NCBI RefSeq assembly: GCF_001314995.1
Contig: NZ_CP012938.1
Coordinates: forward strand, 4,526,001-4,590,000
Length of the DNA stretch: 64,000 nucleotides
Reading direction: 5' to 3'
From: Bacteroides ovatus
GTDB lineage: Bacteria; Bacteroidota; Bacteroidia; Bacteroidales; Bacteroidaceae
Positions 50,716-60,469 of the stretch are shown here, one piece after another. The notes under the pieces were generated by a model that saw only the letters and a list, made by a program, of their open reading frames with translations, had not been told where the DNA came from and searched no databases. How positions within the stretch are numbered: the stretch's first letter is position 1; every line of letters begins with the position of its first letter. Made by a program: the position numbers and the translations under genes.

Positions 50716-52401
50716 TTATTTCTTTTTTTGTCCCGGGTAAGGCTCTACCATGCAACGTTTAGCCCATGCTTCATAAGCCTTTGTCATTTCAGCTACTTTT
50801 TCAGGGTATTGTGCTGCTAGATTATGCATTTCGCTCCGGTCCTCATTCAGGTTGTATAATTCCCATTTAGCGTTTTCTCCCGGACGAACCAGTTTCCAAC
50901 CGTCATTAGAGAGGAATGCACGTTCATTGTAATGTTCGAATCCAAGGTAGTCATGTCCTTCACGATGTCCGGTCTTGAAGATAGGAACCAGACTCTTACC
51001 CTCCAATGGGATGATGTCATTTCCTTTATATTTGGTAGGATAAGTGGCGCCTGCCATATCGATACAAGTAGCCATGATGTCCATCACATGTCCGATTTCG
51101 GGAGTCGTTTTGCCGACATTCTTCTTGATACCTTTCGGCCAGTGAGCAATCATCGGAGTACAGATACCTCCTTCATAAGATTTGGCTTTCCAAAAACGGA
51201 ACGGTGTGTTGGCTACGTTTGCCCAGCGTGCTCCCAGTGAAGCATAAGTTGTTTCCGGGCCAGGCAGCACTTCTTTGTTATGAGGATAAACCATTTTCTC
51301 CCCTTTACGTGTCATATCAGGACGGTCATTTTCTCCTGGAGAGTAGTTCTGACAATCTTCATTGCTGCATCCATTGTCGGAAAGGAATAAAATCAGTGTA
51401 TTTTCAAGTTGTCCTGTCTTTTCCAGAGCATCGATTACTTGTCCTATTCCCTGGTCCATACGGTCGATCATGGCAGCATGAACAGCCATGGCACGAGCAT
51501 CCCATTCAGCATGTGGGTTATCTTCCCATTTATCTTTGAACTGTCTATCAGACAGGAAATTATCCATGTTAGGGAATATACCAAGCTGTTTCTGACGTTC
51601 GTAACGGGCGTTACGGATAGCTTCCCAGCCTACTTTATAGGTATCCTTATATTTTTCAATATCTTCCGGCAGTGCATGCAATGGCCAGTGTGGTGCTGTG
51701 TAAGCCAGGTACATAAAGAATGGTTTATCGTCTTTGGCATACTCTTTCACTTCTTTCACTGCACGGTCTGAAAGCGCCTGTGTGATGTAATATCCGTCGG
51801 GTACTTCTTTCACGGGTACTTCACCTTCTACCAGACTGAATGGGTCAAAATAGTCTACTACTCCGTAGATAGTACCATAGTGGGTATCAAATCCGCGATT
51901 CACCGGATAATGACAAAGATCAGAATAGGTTTCGTGGTATACGTGATGTGCGAGCCATTCGCGTTGGTCTTTGCGTAGTGGAGTTTCTGCGATGTGCCAT
52001 TTACCTACCATGCTGGTAGCATATCCTGATTCTTTCAATACCTCTGCGATAGTAACGGCATTGCGTGAGAGTGTTCCCCGGTAACCCGGCAGGTGGTCAT
52101 CGAAGGTCATACGTCCGATTCCTGCCTGATGTTGATAAAGTCCTGTCAACAGGGAAGCACGCGTCGGACAACTCCGGCTGGTGTTATAGAAATGATTGAA
52201 ACGTACTCCTTGTTTTGCCAGTTTGTCCAGATTAGGTGTGTGAATTTCACTACCGTAGCATCCCAGGTCGGAATAGCCTAGGTCATCTGCAAGAATTACC
52301 AGGATATTGGGTCTTTGATCGGACTTTTTTCCTTTGGCCTCTGCTGCAGAATGTCCTGCAACCATCAAGGCGGTTGGTAATAGTAAAAAATTAGAATTCA
52401 T
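50716..52401 (-). CDS. Sulfatase (S1 family, serine type), second of the pair
   Basis: This 561-residue arylsulfatase-fold enzyme has an N-terminal signal sequence (NFLLLPTALMVAGHSAAEA). Metal-binding residues are in ILADDLGYSDLGCYG and FLSDNGCSNEDC. The formylglycine motif is SRSCPTRASLLTG; aligned to CxPxR, the converted residue is Ser77, so it needs a serine-competent anaerobic maturase (anSME), which Bacteroides possess. KWHIAETPLRKDQREW and PHWPLHALPEDIEKY follow. It should remove sulfate from a glycan in the periplasm or at the surface. It is 37 bp downstream of another sulfatase gene. Confidence 0.93.
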   Translation of the reverse strand: MNSNFLLLPTALMVAGHSAAEAKGKKSDQRPNILVILADDLGYSDLGCYGSEIHTPNLDKLAKQGVRFNHFYNTSRSCPTRASLLTGLYQHQAGIGRMTFDDHLPGYRGTLSRNAVTIAEVLKESGYATSMVGKWHIAETPLRKDQREWLAHHVYHETYSDLCHYPVNRGFDTHYGTIYGVVDYFDPFSLVEGEVPVKEVPDGYYITQALSDRAVKEVKEYAKDDKPFFMYLAYTAPHWPLHALPEDIEKYKDTYKVGWEAIRNARYERQKQLGIFPNMDNFLSDRQFKDKWEDNPHAEWDARAMAVHAAMIDRMDQGIGQVIDALEKTGQLENTLILFLSDNGCSNEDCQNYSPGENDRPDMTRKGEKMVYPHNKEVLPGPETTYASLGARWANVANTPFRFWKAKSYEGGICTPMIAHWPKGIKKNVGKTTPEIGHVMDIMATCIDMAGATYPTKYKGNDIIPLEGKSLVPIFKTGHREGHDYLGFEHYNERAFLSNDGWKLVRPGENAKWELYNLNEDRSEMHNLAAQYPEKVAEMTKAYEAWAKRCMVEPYPGQKKK

Positions 52402-52438
52402 AAGTTTAATGTTGGTTTATAATTTGTTTTTCACTGTA

Positions 52439-53791
52439 TTACTCTTTTCCTTTGTCTTTGTTTTCCTCATACCATTTACATACTTTCTTGCTCAACTTGG
52501 CAACCAAATCAGGATGCTCATTTGCGATATTATTCTTTTCGAACTTATCCTTTTCCATATCATATAATTGCGCATCGCTTCCGTCACCGTTCACTAATAA
52601 TTTCCATTTTCCACTGCGTATAGCTAAATGGGGGCTTCTGTCATAAGGGTTTCCTGGAAAGCCAAAATGTTTGTTTCGTCCGAAGTCCCACATTAAATCG
52701 GTCTTGCGTTTGGCTTCCGATTTACCGAGAAGAACTTTTGAATAGTTCTGTCCATCGCCTTTGTAACCTTTTTCTGTTTTGATTCCGGCTATAGAACACA
52801 AAGTCGGATATAAATCTACTGCGCATAATACAGACTCGTTATTTACCTGTCCGGCTTTAATTTTTTTGGGATATCTAACTATGAACGGCATACGGATTCC
52901 CCCTTCATAAAGACTATTTTTAGTTCCTCTCAAATAAGCGGAACGTACAGATTTAAAGCTGGGTGCAGGACCATTGTCGCTAGTGAAAATAATGATTGTA
53001 TTTTCTCCCACTCCCAACTCATCCAGGGTTTTGATGAAACGTCCGAGTTGTTTGTCCATCTCCGCTAGTACAGGAGCAAATGCTTCTTGTGTTTCCCAGC
53101 TTTTTCTTTCCTTTTGTTTGAATTCCGGTACCCAAGGGGTATGCATATCATCCGGCCATAGGTTTAGGAAGAAGGGTTCGTCTTTGTGCTTTTTTACAAA
53201 CTCAATACTTTTATCTACAAAGTATTCGGTACGTCTCCAGCGTTTCACGCTGTCTTTATCCGACCAGATCCATTTGGTAGCAGTGATTGCCGGTTCCGGA
53301 TCCGGACTCTCGTAAGTTGATATGTATTCATCAAAACCGTAATTCTTAATAGAAGGAGCATCATGTACGTCACGTCCGCCTCCCATGTGCCATTTTCCGA
53401 TGTGTCCTGTTGAGTAACCTGCATTTTGGAAGGCACGCGCCATGGAAGGCAACTTGTCATCCAGGAAATTATGTTGTTCGCATCTCTTATTAGCAGCTTT
53501 GTCGTTCAGGAAAGTGTTGATTCCCACTTCAAGAGGAAAGAGACCTGTGGTTAATCCACAACGGGATGGAGAGCTAACCGGCGCAGAAGAGTAATATTGG
53601 TTGAATAATAGTCCGTCCTGTGCCAACTTGTCAATATTGGGAGTAGGAACGAATTTACCTCCATAACAACCTATGTCACCGATACCCATATCATCGATAT
53701 AGATAATTACTACATTAGGTTTTGTTTCTGCTTGTGTGTTAGCAATAGGGAGTAGGGCTCCCAGCCAGGGTAAATGTTTTTTCAGATTCAT
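52439..53791 (-). CDS. Sulfatase (S1 family, serine type), first of the pair
   Basis: This 450-residue S1 sulfatase has a signal peptide (LPWLGALLPIANTQA). Metal ligands are in IIYIDDMGIGDIGCYG and IIFTSDNGPAPS, and the activation motif is APVSSPSRCGLTTG, with Ser73 in the formylglycine position. HIGKWHMGGGRD and WPDDMHTPWVPEF carry further conserved His residues. It is much shorter and clearly different from the second sulfatase, so the two probably attack different sulfated positions. A -7 box at 53838-53845 suggests that the pair can be transcribed separately from the SusCD genes. Confidence 0.93.
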   Translation of the reverse strand: MNLKKHLPWLGALLPIANTQAETKPNVVIIYIDDMGIGDIGCYGGKFVPTPNIDKLAQDGLLFNQYYSSAPVSSPSRCGLTTGLFPLEVGINTFLNDKAANKRCEQHNFLDDKLPSMARAFQNAGYSTGHIGKWHMGGGRDVHDAPSIKNYGFDEYISTYESPDPEPAITATKWIWSDKDSVKRWRRTEYFVDKSIEFVKKHKDEPFFLNLWPDDMHTPWVPEFKQKERKSWETQEAFAPVLAEMDKQLGRFIKTLDELGVGENTIIIFTSDNGPAPSFKSVRSAYLRGTKNSLYEGGIRMPFIVRYPKKIKAGQVNNESVLCAVDLYPTLCSIAGIKTEKGYKGDGQNYSKVLLGKSEAKRKTDLMWDFGRNKHFGFPGNPYDRSPHLAIRSGKWKLLVNGDGSDAQLYDMEKDKFEKNNIANEHPDLVAKLSKKVCKWYEENKDKGKE

Positions 53792-53837
53792 AATTATTGT
53801 GATTTAATTAACTTCAGTTTTTCATGATGACTTTTCG

Positions 53838-53845
53838 CAAAAGTA
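53838..53845 (-). promoter_or_regulatory. -7 box of the sulfatase pair
   Basis: TACTTTTG on the reverse strand matches TAnnTTTG, 46 bp before the ATG. There is no good -33 box, as often at activator-dependent promoters. Confidence 0.5.
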
Positions 53846-53942
53846 GGGAAGATATCAGAGAAGGAAGGAAAAATACTAATCAATAAAGGAAAAAAAATGG
53901 TAGAATGATAGATTTCTTCTTTCTTCTAATTGAGAAAACAGG

Positions 53943-53979
53943 AATAGAGAAGCTCGTAGAAACCAAGAACTTCTCTATT
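53943..53979 (-). terminator. Hairpin, probable terminator after the 54033 gene
   Basis: AATAGAGAAG (53943-53952) and its exact complement (53970-53979) form a 10-bp stem, followed on the reverse strand by CCTGTTTTCTC. The short U-run makes it a moderate terminator, separating the SusCD genes from the sulfatases. Confidence 0.55.
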
Positions 53980-54032
53980 CTTCTAATTATTCTATGATAC
54001 GATCATTGGAGAAAGTATCTTGAATGGGAGCT

Positions 54033-54461
54033 TTACTTCGCCACGGTTTTAGTCAGTAATTGTACCCATGAGTATTTAGTGTTTGCTGCCCAATTATCCG
54101 GTGAGACTTCGATAGTACCAGTTTTTGCTGTTATTTTTTGTATGCAAATCAATCCTTTCTTTCCATTGGCTGTTTTAAACAGGTAAACTTTATTTGCCTG
54201 AATAGCTAAGACTTCGGAGATTGGATCTGCCAGATTTTCTATCGGAGTTGCATCTACTTGGGAGATTGCATTAAATTCTGATTGTGATAAAGAGGTTTCA
54301 GCAAATAATGTGTGTTGTAAACCATTAATTGTCATCAAGCCATAATCACTTCTTTTAGCAGGTGAAACAAGAACTGGTACAGTTTCGCTTCCTGAAGGCA
54401 AGATAATATCTCCGAGTGAGAAATCGACTTCGTTTGTATATTTCATGGCATCAGCGGCCAT
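54033..54461 (-). pseudogene. Small unknown protein, possibly a 5'-truncated gene
   Basis: From the only ATG near the start (54461, MAADAMKYTNEVDFSLGDII) the product has 142 residues; a TTG start at 54506 would add 15 more. There is no signal peptide, although every other non-regulatory protein of the locus is exported. The C-terminal part (NKVYLFKTANGKKGLICIQK) resembles the last domain of larger Bacteroides surface lipoproteins. A short ORF with its own ATG (54526-54528, MKRKISDLVYKYTNKMAS) overlaps in another frame just upstream. This looks like a 5' deletion or frameshift of a longer gene, but a real short gene is not excluded. Confidence 0.45.
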
Positions 54462-54574
54462 ATAGGTGCGTTCAAGAAGCCATTTTATTGGTATATTTAT
54501 AGACAAGATCAGAGATTTTTCTTTTCATTTCTTATATACCTTTTTACTTATATTGTTATCATTTTGAGACATGA

Positions 54575-54601
54575 GAAACCAATATAGTTCCCCATGTCTC
54601 A
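54575..54601 (-). repeat. Hairpin between the DUF1735 gene and the next gene
   Basis: GAGACATG and CATGTCTC form an 8-bp inverted repeat just behind the DUF1735 stop codon. There is no U-run on the transcribed strand, so it may protect the 3' end of the SusCD message or mark a deletion scar. Confidence 0.4.
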
Positions 54602-54611
54602 AGTTTTTAGA

Positions 54612-55550
54612 TTACTTCCATGATTCTACTCGTAAATCATTCACAGGATCGCGACGTAACACTAATTGTTCTTTCACTTTATAGCGTTTGCCTGCCAATT
54701 CATAGGTGTAATTCAGGTTGATTTCCGGACAAGGTTTGTCTCCATTGTTGAAGGTGTAAGTCGGACTTTGGGCAATGTAGCTGCCATTTCCTTCAATGAT
54801 TGTAACTCCTCCTTCTATACCTTCTATTTGAACATTGTAGTCTGAACCTGATTCGCCGTTGTTGTCGATTGTCAACTGGAAACGATTGATGTTGCTTTTT
54901 GCCAAGTTTGCTACTCCGGGTCTTAACAATTTATTTTTCGCGAGAGTACTTAGTTCCAATGTATTATTATTTATCAAGTCTTTTTCTTTATACACCACAG
55001 TGGTACCTTCTATTGTATTTCCATTATCGTCTACTTCACTTACTTCACCTTGAAGGTAGTAAACTCCGGAAAAGGAACTGACATACTTGATTGCTACAAT
55101 AGAATAATCCGCTCCCTCGCGAATAGTGTTCATGGAACTTTCTGTAACTTTGAAAGGGAGGGCATAATGGGTAGTCAGACTTAATGGATCTGTATAAAAA
55201 GCATCTGTAAACTTGATTTCAACATCTGCTACAGGTAAATTAGATTTCCGCACTTTAAATATCTCCGGATCTTCCAATATGTAATACTCTTTGGGGAGAA
55301 GTGTAAGAGGAGTACCCTCTAATAAAGAAGCATCCAAGGTAAATTTAGCCCAATCATTCATGTCAACTTCTCGTTTACCTCCTAATGATACTCCTACATA
55401 TATAGGCATGTCACGGTCTGATATTACTGTGCGCAATGGGTTCTGTAAAGCAAAACCAACATTTGTTGTTTCATAATCATGCGTATAATCTTCATAGCAA
55501 GACGTTAAACAAGTCGTCAAAGCGAGCAATATTATTTTTGCAATTTTCAT
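54612..55550 (-). CDS. DUF1735-type surface glycan-binding lipoprotein
   Basis: This 312-residue lipoprotein (signal MKIAKIILLALTTCLTSC) has a DUF1735 N-terminal domain (VGFALQNPLRTVISDRDMPI, VGVSLGGKREVDMNDWAKFT, PLTLLPKEYYILEDPE) and a C-terminal beta domain (SFSGVYYLQGEVSEV, YTYELAGKRYKVKEQLVLRR). Proteins of this kind follow susD in many Bacteroides loci and act as SusE/F-like surface glycan-binding proteins. It starts 14 bp after the susD stop, so it is in the same transcript. Confidence 0.85.
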   Translation of the reverse strand: MKIAKIILLALTTCLTSCYEDYTHDYETTNVGFALQNPLRTVISDRDMPIYVGVSLGGKREVDMNDWAKFTLDASLLEGTPLTLLPKEYYILEDPEIFKVRKSNLPVADVEIKFTDAFYTDPLSLTTHYALPFKVTESSMNTIREGADYSIVAIKYVSSFSGVYYLQGEVSEVDDNGNTIEGTTVVYKEKDLINNNTLELSTLAKNKLLRPGVANLAKSNINRFQLTIDNNGESGSDYNVQIEGIEGGVTIIEGNGSYIAQSPTYTFNNGDKPCPEINLNYTYELAGKRYKVKEQLVLRRDPVNDLRVESWK

Positions 55551-55564
55551 AATCGTATCTAATA

Positions 55565-57361
55565 TTAGTTATTATTCCACCCCATATTATTTTTGAGGTT
55601 TGGGTTCTTTAATAATTCGTCGTTAGGTAACGGCAAATAGTAATAGCGAAGTGCATCCAACGGACGTTGTTCTATTTCTTTTATTTCATAAGAAAGACCG
55701 TTATCTGTTCTTGTCACTTGTATTCCTTCAATAGTGGTATCTAGGGGAAGTAAACAGCGGCGTAAATCCCAAAAACGGTGATCTTCGAAAGCAAATTCTA
55801 TACGACGTTCATTTTGGATTAATTTCCGGAATGCGTCTTTACCTTCAGAAGCTACTTCTGACAAATAGGTAGCATCTGTGATACCACCTGATTTTTCACG
55901 TATGATTTTTAAGACATCATAAGCACTATATTTGCAGTCGTCACCTTTACCTTCAGGTCCCCATGCTTCATTGGCGGCTTCTGCATAACTCAGCCAAACT
56001 TCTGTTTTACGTAATAATGGGTTAAAGTGCCGAGAATTCAATGTTTGAATCGGATCCAGCATATTTTTTTGTGTAGTAGACAAGAACTTAGATAAATAAT
56101 ATCCCGAACGACTGGCATAAATGTGAAAACTCTCTGAATCTTTTCCACCTTCAGATACATCAATGTTTGAGTTATAAGCTCCAAATTTTTTTCCTTGATA
56201 ATATAGATTCATATTGAATCGGTTATCTCTAGCTATCAAATACGGATCTTGCTCGTCATATAATGAACGTGAATCTGTTATTGGATAACCATTTTTGGCA
56301 GGAAAGGCGGCAGCTAAATTATGGGAAGGAATTGTTTGTGCATTTCCCAAATAAAAAGGAGGATAGTGTCGGCTTTCCATACCATGTACAAGTCCCATGT
56401 AGGTGCGGAAAATAAAATCGGCCGGGGTATCACTGCCAGCGTCAGCCAAATCTTTAGCAGCCATCGCTGTAAAGGTATAGTTTATCCCTGCGTCTTTGAG
56501 CACTTCATTGGCAAAAAGGGCAGCACGCTCCCAACCAGCTTGATAAGTAGCTTCATTTAATACAGTAAAATTACCCATGCCATTTATTTGAATTACATCC
56601 TTGTCTTGATAAGCCGGACTTGCTGCATAGAGCAAAGTTCTTGCTTTAAGAGCATTTGCCGCTAATCCGCAAGCTCTACCAATTTTAGATTTTCCGACAA
56701 CTACATCATCTCCTGTGTAAGTTACAGGCAAACGTCTGGCAGCTTCTTCACAGTCGGAAACAATCTGGCTGACGCAATCTTTATACGAGTCACGTTTAAA
56801 CAGGCTCGGCTTCGCAGATTCCTTATCACCAATGAAATGGTTGGTGATCGTATATCCCAATGCTTCTCCTTCGTCTGTTCGTCCTCCATAAGTTTGTAAC
56901 AATTTGAAGCTGCACCATGCTCTTAAAAAATAGGCTTCACCAAGTAAACGAGTCTTTATTGCCTGATCAGTTTCTTTACTTACACGATTGTATATTACAT
57001 CATCTGTAACTCCTTTTTCCATGAATAGATTGATGCTTTGTATCTTATCATACATATTGTCCCAATTTCCAAGTGGATTTGTTGATCGGCTGAATGCTCC
57101 CATGCTAGCTCGGTATACACTCGAACCATAATTTCGGGTTAGTGCATTGTCTGTTGCAGCATCTAAGAAATTATCATCATAATGATCCGGAACAACCATT
57201 AAATCTGCATATACTTGCGTCAAAACGGCTTGTGCCATATCGGGATTAGTCCATACGGTCTCACTGGACCATTCATTTGTCAATTTAGGGTCAAGCAGAT
57301 CTTCACAAGAAACAATACTTCCCCAAACACAGGTTAACAGTATTAATTTGCTTATTTTCAT
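55565..57361 (-). CDS. SusD/RagB outer-membrane glycan-binding lipoprotein (second pair)
   Basis: This 598-residue lipoprotein has signal peptide ILLTCVWGSIVSC and the SusD start CEDLLDPKLTNEWSSETVWT. TPR-like helices of the SusD fold follow (LLGEAYFLRAWCSFKLLQTY), then SYAEAANEAWGP and, at the end, NERRIEFAFEDHRFWDLRRC with YYYLPLPNDELLKNPNLKNN. It forms the lid on the SusC-type transporter encoded 18 bp upstream and binds the imported glycan. Confidence 0.95.
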   Translation of the reverse strand: MKISKLILLTCVWGSIVSCEDLLDPKLTNEWSSETVWTNPDMAQAVLTQVYADLMVVPDHYDDNFLDAATDNALTRNYGSSVYRASMGAFSRSTNPLGNWDNMYDKIQSINLFMEKGVTDDVIYNRVSKETDQAIKTRLLGEAYFLRAWCSFKLLQTYGGRTDEGEALGYTITNHFIGDKESAKPSLFKRDSYKDCVSQIVSDCEEAARRLPVTYTGDDVVVGKSKIGRACGLAANALKARTLLYAASPAYQDKDVIQINGMGNFTVLNEATYQAGWERAALFANEVLKDAGINYTFTAMAAKDLADAGSDTPADFIFRTYMGLVHGMESRHYPPFYLGNAQTIPSHNLAAAFPAKNGYPITDSRSLYDEQDPYLIARDNRFNMNLYYQGKKFGAYNSNIDVSEGGKDSESFHIYASRSGYYLSKFLSTTQKNMLDPIQTLNSRHFNPLLRKTEVWLSYAEAANEAWGPEGKGDDCKYSAYDVLKIIREKSGGITDATYLSEVASEGKDAFRKLIQNERRIEFAFEDHRFWDLRRCLLPLDTTIEGIQVTRTDNGLSYEIKEIEQRPLDALRYYYLPLPNDELLKNPNLKNNMGWNNN

Positions 57362-57379
57362 ATTTGCATATTTTTAAGT

Positions 57380-60300
57380 TTAGAAAGAGACGGATAAACC
57401 GCCGGTTACAGTCATATAGGCCGGATAATTTGTGATTCCGGCATTTAATCTTTCCGGGTCCAGATCCTTTATTTTAGAGAAGGTAAGCAAATTTGTACCA
57501 CGTACGAATAGTTTACATTTGTTTGCAAAGAATCTACCTGCCTTATTTTCAAATGTATAACTAAGTTCTACATTTTTCAAACGGAAAAATGAGCCATTCT
57601 CTGTCCAGAAACTGGAATCACGAAAGTTATTGCTTTCTGTCGTTGTTGTTAATCGGGGCATTGTACCTGAAGGATTATTAACCTCATGGTAGCGATTTAA
57701 TGCTAATTCAGAGTATCCATTCAGACCATTATTCCAATAATAAGCGTTTGTACATAATTGAGTAATACCTGTATGAAGAGTTCCTAACATATAAAGTCCA
57801 AACCCTTTGTATTTGAGGTCTACATTGATTCCCCAAGTGGTTACAGGAAAACTTTGCCCTAGGCTCATACGGTCATTATCATCTACAATCCCATTGTTGT
57901 TTAAGTCAGCGTATGCAATATCGCCGTTTTGATATATACCGTATGATTGTAATGAGTGATCTTCTAATGGAATGTCTTTTCCAAATAATCCTAGTGCTTG
58001 TAAGCCAAAAATAGTACTAGTAGGCCGTCCAATGGCTTTACGATAGCTTTCCACTCCTTCTATTTCATTCCATTTATCTAATTTATTTTTTGAATAAGTC
58101 ATATTGGCTCCGACTGTGTATAAAAAGTCCCGTCCGATATTCCCTTTCCAGTTGATTGCAATATCTATACCTTGATTAGTCACTTGGCCGATATTTTCAT
58201 ACATGGTATAATTCCCTGCTGTAGCGGCATATTGGGCGTTATTCACTCCGATGATATCTTTTCTACATTCATGGAAATAATTGAGTTCTGTGCTTAGGCG
58301 ATTATTAAAGAATAATCCTTCGATACCAATATTAAACTCTTGAGAGTATTCCCATGTTAAATCAGGATTTCCCCAGCGAGCTAAACTAACTTTATGATCT
58401 GTTTGATCCTGGAAGAAATTATAGTTGCCATTATTATTCCAACCAGTTTGATACAAGAAGAATCCAGTATTACCTGTATAGCCTAATACACCGAAACTTG
58501 CTTTTAGCTTCAGAAAGTTAACAGCCTTTACTTCTTTCATGAAACTTTCGTTAGAAATTATCCATGAAGCTCCTACAGCCGGAGAAAAGAAAAAACGATC
58601 GTTTTTATCAAATTTGTTGGACCCCATACCAGCCAGAGTTAGCTCGGCTAGATAGCGTTTGTCATAACTATAGTTTAAACGCAGAGAGATGTTGGCATCT
58701 TTAAAATCTTGTGTCATTCCTGTCATCTCATTCTTTGTATACCGGAATGCGCCAATTGCTGAAAAGTCATGCACTCCTAATGTGCGTTCATATCCTATAT
58801 CTGCACGCATACCAAAATAGCGGTAGGTATTATTGGAGGCTATCTTTTGCGTTTTGGGCAAATCCAGTTTTTTCATCTGTGTATATCGGGTGATAGTTTC
58901 ACCGTCTAAATCACTATAAGTGTCAATGGCATAAGTTGGATAGGTATTCCTTAATTCTTGACGTAAGTAACTATAATTGTCAAAAGTTACATAAGCATTA
59001 AATGTCAATCCCTTAACGTATTTATTGAAGTCAAAATTTGCTCCAAGGTTTGTCTGGCTATTTACATACCTTTCGGAAGTGTCACCTCCATAAACCATAT
59101 CTGCATATAAATTGTCTACTATCCGTGTGCTGGCTCCGAAGAATGGCGTGCCATCTTCATTGGGGGTAAACTGTCCCGATAATGTTTCATTAGGAATAAT
59201 GAAAGGGTACTCATTGGGACGATTAGAAGATAATGTACTGAATATGCCTGCACCATCTTTTGCTCCCCAGTTTTTCAGTTCCACACGAGCTGCAACATCT
59301 GCTGTTACTGTAAGAAAATCGGTGATTTTAATATCCAGATTACCACGTGCATTCATACGGTGTAAAGCCGAACGTTCTCCAACTTTTTCTAATCCGGAAC
59401 CACCAGTATATCCACCAACTAATGCGTATTTCACACCTTCATTACCTCCATTAAACTCAATTGTACCTTTTCGGTAGATATTTTGGTTCAATAAGAATTC
59501 ATTGTAATAATCAACATTTGGATACAATACATCATTGACTCCACTACTATTTCTGTATCCTTCTAATTGTGTGTCAGTATAATAAGGATTCATTCCATCG
59601 TTTATACGAGCTTCATTAAACAATTTTGAATAGTTGTAGGAATCCAGATATTTAGGTACACGTGTAGAGGGTTGTACACCGTATTCTACCCCGACACGAA
59701 CAATTCGTTTATGGGCTTCTTCTCTTTTAGTACGTACCAAAACCACTCCGTTTGTGGCGGCTGCTCCATACAGGATTTTGGCTGTAGCATCTTTTAAAAC
59801 TTCGATGGATTCTATTTCTTCCGGTAAAATATCATCTATCGGGCGTTCTATTCCGTCAATAATAACCAAGGCCGTATTTGTTCCATTATTGTGTTGTCCG
59901 CGTACATATAATGTTGATGTGTTATAGCCCAAGCCGCCATCACCGGAAATAGCAATTAGCCCGGCAGCCTGTCCTTGTAAGGCATTGGATAATTGTAAAT
60001 CAGGGTATTTTAATACATTTTCCATAGATAACTTGGATACTGTACCTACCAGGTCCCGCTGATACGTTTTTCCACCGTCTGCACGTTCGTGTATGTCCCT
60101 TTCTGAAGCATATAGATCTTCATTTTGTAATTTGATGACAGTGGGCTGTTCTTTTGCGAGGTTTATTACAACATCTTTATAACCGAACGCTTCAATTAAT
60201 AAGGTTCCATTAGCTTTTGTTTTGAGTGCAAATTTTCCATTTGCATCTGTATAGTTTATAATAGAACCTTCACCGCTCAATACTGTTACTCCGCTTAGCG

Positions 60301-60451
60301 GTTTACCTGTGTTGTCTGTCACCAGCCCTTTCACTTCAATAAGGGCTGTTTTTTTCTTTTTAGGTTTATCCTGTGCTTCTAGCGAAGTGGCTATGCCGGA
60401 TAATATAGCAGTGACAAACAGAATAAATATGAATTTATTATATCTTTTCAT
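57380..60451 (-). CDS. SusC/RagA TonB-dependent transporter (second pair)
   Basis: This 1023-residue outer-membrane importer has a signal peptide, a carboxypeptidase-regulatory-like domain (LIEVKGLVTDNTGKPLSGVT), a plug domain (YQRDLVGTVSKLSMENVLKY; IIDGIERPIDDILPEEIESI, the SusC signature DGxxR.......DIExxxVLKDA) and a 22-strand barrel ending in MTVTGGLSVSF. It imports oligosaccharides with energy from TonB. Its SusD partner follows after 18 bp; the first SusD gene ends 18 bp upstream, so all four genes form one run. Confidence 0.95.
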   Translation of the reverse strand: MKRYNKFIFILFVTAILSGIATSLEAQDKPKKKKTALIEVKGLVTDNTGKPLSGVTVLSGEGSIINYTDANGKFALKTKANGTLLIEAFGYKDVVINLAKEQPTVIKLQNEDLYASERDIHERADGGKTYQRDLVGTVSKLSMENVLKYPDLQLSNALQGQAAGLIAISGDGGLGYNTSTLYVRGQHNNGTNTALVIIDGIERPIDDILPEEIESIEVLKDATAKILYGAAATNGVVLVRTKREEAHKRIVRVGVEYGVQPSTRVPKYLDSYNYSKLFNEARINDGMNPYYTDTQLEGYRNSSGVNDVLYPNVDYYNEFLLNQNIYRKGTIEFNGGNEGVKYALVGGYTGGSGLEKVGERSALHRMNARGNLDIKITDFLTVTADVAARVELKNWGAKDGAGIFSTLSSNRPNEYPFIIPNETLSGQFTPNEDGTPFFGASTRIVDNLYADMVYGGDTSERYVNSQTNLGANFDFNKYVKGLTFNAYVTFDNYSYLRQELRNTYPTYAIDTYSDLDGETITRYTQMKKLDLPKTQKIASNNTYRYFGMRADIGYERTLGVHDFSAIGAFRYTKNEMTGMTQDFKDANISLRLNYSYDKRYLAELTLAGMGSNKFDKNDRFFFSPAVGASWIISNESFMKEVKAVNFLKLKASFGVLGYTGNTGFFLYQTGWNNNGNYNFFQDQTDHKVSLARWGNPDLTWEYSQEFNIGIEGLFFNNRLSTELNYFHECRKDIIGVNNAQYAATAGNYTMYENIGQVTNQGIDIAINWKGNIGRDFLYTVGANMTYSKNKLDKWNEIEGVESYRKAIGRPTSTIFGLQALGLFGKDIPLEDHSLQSYGIYQNGDIAYADLNNNGIVDDNDRMSLGQSFPVTTWGINVDLKYKGFGLYMLGTLHTGITQLCTNAYYWNNGLNGYSELALNRYHEVNNPSGTMPRLTTTTESNNFRDSSFWTENGSFFRLKNVELSYTFENKAGRFFANKCKLFVRGTNLLTFSKIKDLDPERLNAGITNYPAYMTVTGGLSVSF

Positions 60452-60469
60452 TTGATTAAGCCATTTTAA

